DNA of 64,000 bases from Anaerozeibacter quisquiliarum. Its GTDB lineage: Bacteria; Bacillota; Clostridia; Christensenellales; Aristaeellaceae. The notes under the pieces are model-generated. The model did not search any database. It was not told the origin of the DNA and was given only the letters and a program-made list of their open reading frames with translations. A program made the position numbers and the translations under genes. The DNA lies in the NCBI GenBank assembly GCA_051162045.1, contig JBISDI010000003.1; one strand, written 5' to 3'. Of the stretch, positions 41,674 to 49,266 are shown piece after piece. Each line of letters starts with the position of its first letter. Within the stretch, counting starts at the first letter, position 1.

Positions 41674-41716
41674 AGCCATTCTAACCAATCTCATCATGAG
41701 GTTGGTTAGAATGGCT
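41674..41716. repeat. 15-bp perfect hairpin abutting the MITE copy
   Basis: AGCCATTCTAACCAA pairs perfectly with its complement at 41702-41716, with CTCAT/ATGAG inside. It lies 66 bp beyond the end of the pyrophosphatase gene and may be its terminator, but there is no T-tract on the minus strand. Confidence 0.5.
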
Positions 41717-41781
41717 AAAAAGAGCCGGGGATTGTGCCGGCAACAGGTTACACCCCGCCTGCGGGGAGGGGAATGGAGGAA

Positions 41782-43398
41782 TCAGCCCCAGAGCAGCGAC
41801 AGCATCGGCACCACTTGCTTCTTGCGCGAGACGACGCCGGGGAGGAAGGCGTGGTGGTTCTTGACTTCCACGCCGAAGGCCTGGCGGATGATGTCCTCGT
41901 CGCCGAGGATGATTAACTCGGTGCCCTCGCGCAGCACGTCGGTAATCATGAACAGCTGCATGTCGTAGCCGTGGGTCTTGGCGCGCTCGTTCATGACCTG
42001 CAAAAACTCGGGCAGCCGCGCCAGCACCCGCGCGGAATCAAGGCAGGTAATCTGGCCGATCGCGATGTTGTGGCCCGCGATGCGGAACTCCTTGAAGTCG
42101 GACAGGTACAGCGCGGAAGCGGGCTTTTCCTCGGTCGAGGAGGCCGTGAAGATGTCGTGGCCCAGCGCATCGATCGATATGTCGGCGATGCGTGCCATGC
42201 GCTCGGCCATGCGGTGGTCGCGCTCCGTGCAGGTGGGCGACTTGAACATCACCGTGTCCGACAGGATTGCGGCGCAGATCAGCCCCGCGAGCTTGGGCGG
42301 CGGCATCAGGCCGCGCTCCTGGTACATTGTGGCCACGATCGTGGCCGTCGAGCCCACCGGTTCGTTGCGGAAAAAGATGGGCGCGCCGGTCTGCACGTCG
42401 GCCAGCCGGTGGTGGTCGATGATCTCGCGGATCTCCGCCTGCTCGAGGCCGGGCACCGACTGCGCCGACTCGTTGTGGTCGACCAGCACCACGCGCTTGC
42501 GCGAGGGCCGAATCAGGTGGAACCGGGACAGCGTACCCACCACGAGGCCCTGCTCATCGAGCACCGGATAGCAGCGGTAGCGGCTCTCGAGCATCTTCTC
42601 GCGCACGTCGTCCACGTAGTCGGTCAGGCTGAACGCCACCAGCGCCTCGGTCTGGCACACGCGCCCGATCGGGATCGACTGATAGATCATGCGGGCGGCG
42701 CGGTACACGTCGCAGGGCGTCACGATCGCCAGCGTATCGCCGAGAGAACGCGCCATCTCCTCGGTGAGTTCGGCCTGGCACACGATCACGCAACTGGCCT
42801 TGGCCTCGGCGGCGCGCGCGATCGCGTCGGGTTGGTTGCCGCACAGCACGATCGCGCCGGGCCCCAGTCCGAGCGGCGGCCCCTCGGGTCCGGGCAGCGC
42901 GATCACCACCTCGCCCGACACCGCGCCCACGAGCTTGTCCTCGCCGTTGGCGATGCGGCCCTCGAGCGCGCTTAGGAGGTTGCACACCGGGACAGCGTCG
43001 GCGGCCGGGTCGTCGACCGAGCGCATGTCGTAGGCGGCGATGTCGTCCGAGGTCAGCATGCCGTACAGCCGCCCGCCGTCGTCGGTGACCGGGATCGCCA
43101 GCACTGAGCGGTCCGCCTTGAGCACCGACCAGGCCCGGCTGACGGTGACGGCGGCGTTCAGCGCCGGCGGGGTGTCGAATTTCAGGTCCATCACCTGGTT
43201 GCGCACGTCGCGCAGCAGAGGCGGCGCTTCAAAGCCGAACCGGTCGAGCACCATCTGCGTTTCGTCGCTGACCGGACCCAGCCGCACCGGCGTGTAGCTT
43301 CGACCGCCCAGCGCGTTGCGCAGCGCCGCGTAAGCCATGGCCGATACGATGGAGTCGGTGTCGGGGTTGCGGTGGCCGGTGACGTAGATCGGTTCCAT
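41782..43398 (-). CDS. ppaC: Manganese-dependent inorganic pyrophosphatase with CBS and DRTGG domains
   Basis: A 538-residue family II pyrophosphatase. DHH-domain motifs are split by a regulatory insert: GHRNPDTDS at residues 8-16, then CBS (about 75-130), DRTGG (about 135-240), CBS (about 245-300), then VDHNESAQ near 308 and IDHHRLAD near 327. The DHHA2 domain ends with the SRKKQV motif near 525. It splits PPi to phosphate, and the CBS domains let adenine nucleotides regulate it. The length is normal for the CBS-containing form. Confidence 0.93.
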   Translation of the reverse strand: MEPIYVTGHRNPDTDSIVSAMAYAALRNALGGRSYTPVRLGPVSDETQMVLDRFGFEAPPLLRDVRNQVMDLKFDTPPALNAAVTVSRAWSVLKADRSVLAIPVTDDGGRLYGMLTSDDIAAYDMRSVDDPAADAVPVCNLLSALEGRIANGEDKLVGAVSGEVVIALPGPEGPPLGLGPGAIVLCGNQPDAIARAAEAKASCVIVCQAELTEEMARSLGDTLAIVTPCDVYRAARMIYQSIPIGRVCQTEALVAFSLTDYVDDVREKMLESRYRCYPVLDEQGLVVGTLSRFHLIRPSRKRVVLVDHNESAQSVPGLEQAEIREIIDHHRLADVQTGAPIFFRNEPVGSTATIVATMYQERGLMPPPKLAGLICAAILSDTVMFKSPTCTERDHRMAERMARIADISIDALGHDIFTASSTEEKPASALYLSDFKEFRIAGHNIAIGQITCLDSARVLARLPEFLQVMNERAKTHGYDMQLFMITDVLREGTELIILGDEDIIRQAFGVEVKNHHAFLPGVVSRKKQVVPMLSLLWG

Positions 43399-43415
43399 GC
43401 GCGCCCTCCTTTTTC

Positions 43416-43976
43416 CTATGAAAGCCTGTCGAGCAGGCCGTTTTTCTCAAGTGCCGACATCAGCGGCCCCGCGATTACGAGCGACAGCGTGACCGCGATC
43501 GCCGCGTTAATTGCCGACACGCCGAGCTTGGGCAGCATGGCAATCGCGGCGCTTTGAACGGTCTGCGTGTTGCCGCTGATCTGCTGGACGACGTTGGACA
43601 GAAAGTACAGCGCGATGTAAGTGGCCTGGCCGCTCACGGCGGCGAGCAGGTTTTGCCGGAAGTTGCGCCCGCGCGCGCCGCGCGCGTGCGCGATCAGCCC
43701 GCATACGCAGCCCATCGCAAAGAAGTTAATCAGCGTCACGTAGAACATCGAAGCGTAGCGCGCGTCGGTCAGGTCGTAGAGCATCGAGCCGATGCCCGCC
43801 GCCAGCCCCCCGTGCCAGCCGCCCAGCAGCATACCGGCGAGCAGGCAGAAGACGTTGCCGGTCTTGATGCGGGAAAAACCTAGGTCGATCTGGATGAACC
43901 GCGTGGTCACGAACACGATTGCCGCCATCAGCGCGGTGGCGACGAGTAGGTTTTGTGTGCTTCGGTCGCTTTTCAT
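43416..43976 (-). CDS. ECF transporter S component (substrate-specific membrane subunit)
   Basis: A 186-residue membrane protein with five or six helices. The start (NLLVATALMAAIVFVTTRFI) and the segments SRIKTGNVFCLLAGMLLGGW and GIGSMLYDLTD are typical of S components of energy-coupling-factor vitamin transporters. I chose the ATG at 43976 with GGAAGGGG upstream; the frame extends to a TTG at 43997. The vitamin is unknown. The shared EcfAAT module must be encoded elsewhere. Confidence 0.8.
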   Translation of the reverse strand: MKSDRSTQNLLVATALMAAIVFVTTRFIQIDLGFSRIKTGNVFCLLAGMLLGGWHGGLAAGIGSMLYDLTDARYASMFYVTLINFFAMGCVCGLIAHARGARGRNFRQNLLAAVSGQATYIALYFLSNVVQQISGNTQTVQSAAIAMLPKLGVSAINAAIAVTLSLVIAGPLMSALEKNGLLDRLS

Positions 43977-44011
43977 GGCGCTTCGATCCCCTTCCAATGA
44001 TATACAGCTTC

Positions 44012-44040
44012 ATTTTAGCGCAGAGGGTGGCGGCAGACAA
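44012..44040 (-). promoter_or_regulatory. Sigma-A promoter of the ECF S component gene
   Basis: On the minus strand TTGTCT (44040-44035) and TAAAAT (44017-44012) are 17 bp apart, 36 bp before the start codon. Confidence 0.6.
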
Positions 44041-44093
44041 GCCCATTTCGCCAAACGGATGATTAAAGGTTGAAGAACCCGATCGGCTACCGC

Positions 44094-44123
44094 TTGCCAA
44101 GGCCGAGGGGCGCGGGGTATAAT
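44094..44123 (+). promoter_or_regulatory. Sigma-A promoter of the M42 peptidase operon
   Basis: TTGCCA (44094-44099) and a perfect TATAAT (44118-44123) are 18 bp apart. It is divergent from the promoter at 44012-44040. Confidence 0.65.
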
Positions 44124-44155
44124 GAAAAGAGATGTTGCTGAAAGCTGGTGACGGG

Positions 44156-45196
44156 ATGGAGCTAAGGGGTTTTATTGAGGCGGCGGCCGCCTTGCCGGGA
44201 CTGCCGGGATACGAGCGCGCGGTGGCGGAACATATCGCCGAGGCGTTTGGGCCCATGGTCGATGAAGTGACCATCGACCCGCTCTACAATGTGGTCGCGC
44301 GGTTGGGCGAGCGCGGGCCGCGCGTGATGGTGACCGCGCACCAGGACGAGATCGCCCTCGTGGTGCTGGGCATCGAGGAGGACGGCGCGCTCAGGGTAAC
44401 CAACATCGGCGCTCTGCCGGCGCGCGTGCTGCCGGCGAGCGAGGTCACGGTGCATGCGGCGGGCGGGCCGCTCTACGGCGTGGTGGGCGCGAAGCCGCCG
44501 CACCTGCTGTCGGCCGAGGACCGGAAGCAGGCGGTGCAGATGAAGGACCTGTACGTGGACGTCGGGATGAGCGCTGAAAAGGTGCGCGAGCGCGTGCGCG
44601 TGGGCGACAATGTCACGATGCGCGCGCCGCTTGTCGCCCTGCAAGGCGAGCGCCTGGCCGGCAAGACGATGGACGACCGCGCGTGCGTGGCCGCGTTGCT
44701 CTTAGCCGCAGAGCGGTTGTCGCATGCCCGCTGCGCGGCGCAGGCGCTGTTCGTATCGGCGTCGCAGGAGGAGCCGGGCTGCCGCGGCGCGGCGGTGGCC
44801 GCCTACGCGCTTCGGCCCGACATCGCGATTGCGATCGACGTCACCCACGCCGAGACGCCGGACGCGGACAAGTGGGAGACCTTCCCGCTCGACAAGCTGA
44901 CGATCGCCGTGGGGCCCAACATGCATCCGGGCCTTACGAAAAAATTGATGGAGGTGGCCGACGCGAACCGCGTCGCCTACTCGGTCGAGCCCTGCGGCCA
45001 CCCCACCGGAACCGACGCGCGCTCGATTCAAATTGCCGGAGCGGGCGTACCCACGCTGCTGATCGGCGTGCCGCTCAAGTACATGCACTCCTCGGTCGAA
45101 CTGATCGACCTCACGGTGCTGCGCGAGGTGGGACGGCTGGTCGGGCTGTTCATCGAGGAAATCAGCCGGGCCGGGGAGGTGGACCTGTGGAACTGA
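44156..45196 (+). CDS. M42-family metallopeptidase (first of three)
   Basis: A 346-residue aminopeptidase of the glutamyl aminopeptidase/FrvX type. Metal ligands appear in VTAHQDEIALV (His, Asp), KTMDDRACV (Asp), SASQEEPGCRGAA (catalytic Glu pair), AIDVTHAE (Asp) and KYMHSSVELID (His). The first motif has AHQDE in place of the usual AHMDE. With the promoter at 44118, an ATG at 44132 would be nearly leaderless, so the ATG at 44156 (MELRGFIEA) after GGTGACGGG is preferred. These enzymes form tetrahedral cytosolic complexes that trim peptides. Confidence 0.87.
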   Translation: MELRGFIEAAAALPGLPGYERAVAEHIAEAFGPMVDEVTIDPLYNVVARLGERGPRVMVTAHQDEIALVVLGIEEDGALRVTNIGALPARVLPASEVTVHAAGGPLYGVVGAKPPHLLSAEDRKQAVQMKDLYVDVGMSAEKVRERVRVGDNVTMRAPLVALQGERLAGKTMDDRACVAALLLAAERLSHARCAAQALFVSASQEEPGCRGAAVAAYALRPDIAIAIDVTHAETPDADKWETFPLDKLTIAVGPNMHPGLTKKLMEVADANRVAYSVEPCGHPTGTDARSIQIAGAGVPTLLIGVPLKYMHSSVELIDLTVLREVGRLVGLFIEEISRAGEVDLWN

Positions 45197-46221
45197 GGGA
45201 ATTGACGCGCCTCGCCGGTGTATCGGGCGATGAGGGCGCGGTGCGCAACTACATCTTGGAGCAAATCAAACCGCTGGCCGACGAGGTCAAAATCGATCGG
45301 ATGGGCAATGTGCTGGCGTTCAAGCGCGGCACGGCGGCCCGGCCCAATCACGCGCTGCTGGCCGCCCACATGGACGAGGTGGGGCTGATCGTCCTGGGCT
45401 TCAAGGACGACGGGCTGATCGTCTACGAGCCGGTGGGCGGCATCGACGCGCGCATCATGGTCAGCAAGCGCATGCGCGTGGGCAAGGACCTGATCCCCGG
45501 CGTGATCGGCTGCAAGGCCATCCACCTGCAATCGCCCGATGAGCGCAAGCAGCCGCTCACCCACAAGCAGCTGTTCGTGGACATCGGCGCGAAGGACAGG
45601 GAGGCCGCCCAGAAGCTTGTATCCTTGGGCGATTACATCTCGTTCGAGCCCGGCTACGTGGAGTTCGGCGACGGCTTCGTCAAGGACAAGGCGCTCGACG
45701 ACCGGGTGGGCTGCTACAACCTGCTGCGGCTGCTTGCCGGGCGCTATCCCTGCGACGTGACTTTCGCCTTCACCGTGCAGGAGGAGGTCGGCCTCAGAGG
45801 CGCGACCGTGGCCGCGCGGCAGGTAAAGCCCGACTGCGCGCTCGTGCTCGAGGCCACCACCGCCAACGACCTGGGCAAGGTCGATCCCCACTTCCGGGTG
45901 TGCGTCCCGGGCCGGGGCGCGGCCATATCGTTCATGGACAACGCCTCGATCGCGCACCCGGCGCTGAACCGGCGGCTGCGCGAGCTGGCGGACGCGCGGG
46001 GCATCGCCTGGCAGGTCAAGGCCTTCGTCGCGGGCGGCAACGACGCGGGCGCGCTGCAGCGCGAAGCGGGCGCGGTGCCCGTATGCCCGGTTTCGATCCC
46101 CTGCCGCAACATCCACTCGCCCGCCAACGTGGCGAATGCAAACGACATCGAAGCGCAGTACCGGCTGGCCGAGGCGTTCCTCAACGAGGGCGCGGCCATT
46201 GAATCATCGAAAGGACGTTGA
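45187..46221 (+). CDS. M42-family metallopeptidase (second of three)
   Basis: A 344-residue paralogue. LLAAHMDEVGLIV, KALDDRVGCYNLL, VQEEVGLRGATVAA and IPCRNIHSPANV give the metal and catalytic residues. Where most members have an Asp before the third motif (AIDV), this one reads VLEATTANDLG, so the ligand is Glu; this is known for part of the family. The GTG at 45187 overlaps the previous stop by ten bases and has GGGGAGG 7 bases upstream. Confidence 0.88.
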   Translation: MELRELTRLAGVSGDEGAVRNYILEQIKPLADEVKIDRMGNVLAFKRGTAARPNHALLAAHMDEVGLIVLGFKDDGLIVYEPVGGIDARIMVSKRMRVGKDLIPGVIGCKAIHLQSPDERKQPLTHKQLFVDIGAKDREAAQKLVSLGDYISFEPGYVEFGDGFVKDKALDDRVGCYNLLRLLAGRYPCDVTFAFTVQEEVGLRGATVAARQVKPDCALVLEATTANDLGKVDPHFRVCVPGRGAAISFMDNASIAHPALNRRLRELADARGIAWQVKAFVAGGNDAGALQREAGAVPVCPVSIPCRNIHSPANVANANDIEAQYRLAEAFLNEGAAIESSKGR

Positions 46222-46226
46222 TCGAT

Positions 46227-47213
46227 ATGAAAGAAACGCTGAAGAAGCTGCTCTACGCGTTCGGCCCGTCGGGGCGTGAGGACGCGGTGCGCGCCGTTGT
46301 CGAGCAGGAAATCAGGCCCTATGTGGACGAGATGCGCACGGACGCGCTGGGCAACCTGATCGCGGTCAAGCAGGGGAAAGGCCGGCGCATCATGTTGGCG
46401 GCGCACATGGATCAGATCGGCTTTGTGGTGACCGAGGCCGACGAGCACGGCTTTTTGCGCGTGCACAACGTGGGCTATCCGCGCCGGCTGCACTCGCTCA
46501 ACCGCCACCTGGTGTTTGAAAACGGGGTACGCGGCGTGCTGTCCTACGAGGCCGAGGACCACGACCCCAAGGACGCCTCGATGAAGGCCATGTTTGTGGA
46601 CATTGGCGCGGCCTCGCGCGAGGAAGCGCTTGCGCGGGTTGAGATCGGCGACATGGCGACCTACGTGCCCGAGCTGTGCGAATTGACCGAGAACCTGCTG
46701 AGCGCGCCCGCGATGGACGACCGCGCCGGCTGCGCGCTGCTGATCGAGGTGCTGAGGCAGCTGCGCGACTGCCCGAACGAGGTCGCCTTTGTGTTCACCA
46801 CGCAGGAGGAAGTGGGGCTGCGCGGCGCGGGCCCGGCGGCCTACGACGTGCGGCCCGACGAAGCGGTGGCGATCGACGTCACGCCGGCCGGCGACCCGCC
46901 CAAGGCTGACCGCCTGCCGGTCAAGCTAAACGCGGGCATCGCGGTCAAGATCATGGACAACTCGCTCGTGTGCGCGCCGAGCGTGGTGGCGGCGCTCGAG
47001 CGGGCGGGCGACGAGGCGGGCGCTCGGTACCAGCGCGAGGTGCTGACCTACGGCGGCACCGATGCCGGGCGCATCCACCTGTCGCGCGGCGGCGTGCGCT
47101 CGGGCGTGCTGTCGATCCCCTGCCGCTACGTGCACTCGGCGACCGAGGTGGTGAGCCTCGAGGACATGGAAGCCGGTGTCAAGCTGTTGACAAAATATCT
47201 CATGAAGGTGTGA
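46227..47213 (+). CDS. M42-family metallopeptidase (third of three)
   Basis: A 328-residue paralogue. MLAAHMDQIGFVV, PAMDDRAGCALLI, TTQEEVGLRGAGPA, AIDVTPAGD and IPCRYVHSATEVV give a full set of residues. The ATG at 46227 has AAGGA upstream; an in-frame TTG at 46218 overlaps the previous stop but is too close to that site. Three paralogues in one operon could assemble as a hetero-oligomer with complementary specificities, as seen for archaeal TET peptidases. Confidence 0.88.
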   Translation: MKETLKKLLYAFGPSGREDAVRAVVEQEIRPYVDEMRTDALGNLIAVKQGKGRRIMLAAHMDQIGFVVTEADEHGFLRVHNVGYPRRLHSLNRHLVFENGVRGVLSYEAEDHDPKDASMKAMFVDIGAASREEALARVEIGDMATYVPELCELTENLLSAPAMDDRAGCALLIEVLRQLRDCPNEVAFVFTTQEEVGLRGAGPAAYDVRPDEAVAIDVTPAGDPPKADRLPVKLNAGIAVKIMDNSLVCAPSVVAALERAGDEAGARYQREVLTYGGTDAGRIHLSRGGVRSGVLSIPCRYVHSATEVVSLEDMEAGVKLLTKYLMKV

Positions 47214-47220
47214 ACTGCGT

Positions 47221-49203
47221 ATGCTGGGCATCCTGATGCTGGGCGCGTTCCTCGCGCTGGGCATTGTCTGCGCGCAGGCGCTCTTTGGGCGGCTGAACGC
47301 GCAGGCCCGCTCGCTGTTCGGCTGCGCGCTGGGCCTGATGATGATGATGTGGCTGCCCAGCCTGTTCGCGTTCGGCGTCGGGTTCACCATGGGGGCGCAG
47401 CTGTTTGCGCTGCTCACCGCCGCGCTGCTGGCGGCGCTCGCGCGGCTGATCCCGCGCCGCTTGACGCTGCCGAGCGATGACGCGCACGATCAGGACGGCC
47501 CGCCGCTATGGCTGACGCTCGTGCTGGTCGTGCCTTTTTTCCTGCTGTCCTGCTACCTGATGTACACCCATGTGCTCAGGCCGGAGGGCGGCGCGCTGCA
47601 CGTGGGCCAGTCGACCTACGGCGACCTGAGCCTGCACCTGGGGATCGCGACCGGGCTGCGCGGGGCCAGCTACCCGCCCGAGTACACGCTGCTGCCCGGC
47701 ACCACGCTCGGCTATCCGTTCCTGTTTGACGCGCTGTCGGCCAGCATGCTCACGCTGGGTACGCCGCTTGCCTGGTCGTTCATCGTGCCGGGCGCGCTGG
47801 CGATGGGGCTTGTGTTCTGGGGCTTTGTATTGTTCGCCTGGGAACTGACGCGCGATGCCCAGGCGGTGGCGATTGCGTATCTGCTTACGTTCCTGAACGG
47901 CGGGCTGGGATTCGCCTACGTGCTCGACGGCTGGCCGTCAAACGGGATGGCGCTGCGCGAGATGATGGAGGGCTTCTACCGCGCGCCCGCCAACATGCCC
48001 GACCTCAACCTGCGCTGGGTCAACGTGGTCTGCGACATGATGATCCCTCAGCGCACGCTGCTGGCCGGTTGGGTGCTGCTGATGCCCGCGCTGATTATGC
48101 TGGCGCGCGCGATCCGCACCGAGGACCGGTTCTGGTTCGTCTGCCTGGGCGCGTGGGCGGGGGCGCTGCCCATGGTGCATACCCACAGCTTTCTGGCGCT
48201 GGGGCTTATCAGCCTGGGCGCGATGCTGGCGAGCCTGAAAGGCGCGCGCAACCGCGGCCGGCTGCTTATGAGTTTTGTGATTTACGGTGCGCTGGCTACG
48301 CTGCTGGCGCTGCCGCAGTTGCTTTTGTGGACGGTGCCGCAGACGCTCGGCGGGGGCGTACTCAGACCCTGGTTCAATTGGGTCAACCGGACCGAGTCCG
48401 GCTTCATCGACGGTTACTTCTGGTTCTGGATCAAGAACGTGGGGCCGGTGTATCTGCTGATGCTGCCCGCCGCGCTGAATGCACCCCGGCGGGTCAAACC
48501 GCTCACCGTTGGCGCGCTGGTGCTGTACGCGGTGGCCGAGCTCGTGCTGTTCCAGCAAAACGAATACGACAACAACAAGCTGTTTTACGTGGCGTTTCTC
48601 GTCATGATGCCGCTGGTCGGCCGGTTTCTGTCGCTGATGTGGGATCGGATGCACGGCGTTCGGGCGCGCGCGCTGCTGGCGGCGGCGTTCATGGCGGCCT
48701 GCCTTATGTCGGGCGCGATGACGGTGGCGCGCGAGGCGGTCAGCGACTACCAGCTGTTTTCCGAGGGCGAGACGCGCGCCGCCGCCTACGTGGACGCCCA
48801 CGCGTTCCCCGACGCGGTATTCCTGACCGGCACCCAGCACAACAACGCCGCGGCGGCGCTTGCCGGCCGCAAGATCGTGTGCGGCACCGGCAGCTACCTG
48901 TTCTATCACGGCGTCGGCTATCAGGCGCAGCGCGAGGCCGCGCGAGACATGTTCGAGCGCCCGGCGGACAGCCGCGCGCTGCTTGACCGTTACGCGGTCG
49001 ACTACATCTACCTGTCGGACAACGAGAAGGCCGAGTTTTTTGTGGACGAGGCGATGCTGCGCGCGCTGTTCCCCCTCTGGCATGAGGAGGACGGCGTCGT
49101 CATCCTGGCGGCATCCGCGCGCGCCCGGGCGCAGCGCGCCCAAGATAAGTTGGGAGAGAATGTGGCAGGCGCTGCAACTTTCGGCGCGCCGCGTGCGTCC
49201 TAA
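47221..49203 (+). CDS. Polytopic membrane protein, possible GT-C-type glycosyltransferase
   Basis: A 660-residue protein with about 13 to 15 predicted membrane helices and a soluble C-terminal part of about 130 residues. A loop after helix four (HVGQSTYGDLSLHLGIATGL, then YPPEYTLLPGTTLGYPFLFD) and the tail (FLTGTQHNNAAAALAGRKIV) resemble uncharacterised membrane proteins related to the GT-C fold, which use polyprenyl-linked sugars. The DLSLH acidic residue after the first helices could be the catalytic site. The start is 8 bases after the third peptidase. The function is not established. Confidence 0.65.
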   Translation: MLGILMLGAFLALGIVCAQALFGRLNAQARSLFGCALGLMMMMWLPSLFAFGVGFTMGAQLFALLTAALLAALARLIPRRLTLPSDDAHDQDGPPLWLTLVLVVPFFLLSCYLMYTHVLRPEGGALHVGQSTYGDLSLHLGIATGLRGASYPPEYTLLPGTTLGYPFLFDALSASMLTLGTPLAWSFIVPGALAMGLVFWGFVLFAWELTRDAQAVAIAYLLTFLNGGLGFAYVLDGWPSNGMALREMMEGFYRAPANMPDLNLRWVNVVCDMMIPQRTLLAGWVLLMPALIMLARAIRTEDRFWFVCLGAWAGALPMVHTHSFLALGLISLGAMLASLKGARNRGRLLMSFVIYGALATLLALPQLLLWTVPQTLGGGVLRPWFNWVNRTESGFIDGYFWFWIKNVGPVYLLMLPAALNAPRRVKPLTVGALVLYAVAELVLFQQNEYDNNKLFYVAFLVMMPLVGRFLSLMWDRMHGVRARALLAAAFMAACLMSGAMTVAREAVSDYQLFSEGETRAAAYVDAHAFPDAVFLTGTQHNNAAAALAGRKIVCGTGSYLFYHGVGYQAQREAARDMFERPADSRALLDRYAVDYIYLSDNEKAEFFVDEAMLRALFPLWHEEDGVVILAASARARAQRAQDKLGENVAGAATFGAPRAS

Positions 49204-49266
49204 GAAGTACCAGTGCCAAATACCCCAAGGCCCGACGGGCAATTGACACCAGTGAGGGTGATACGG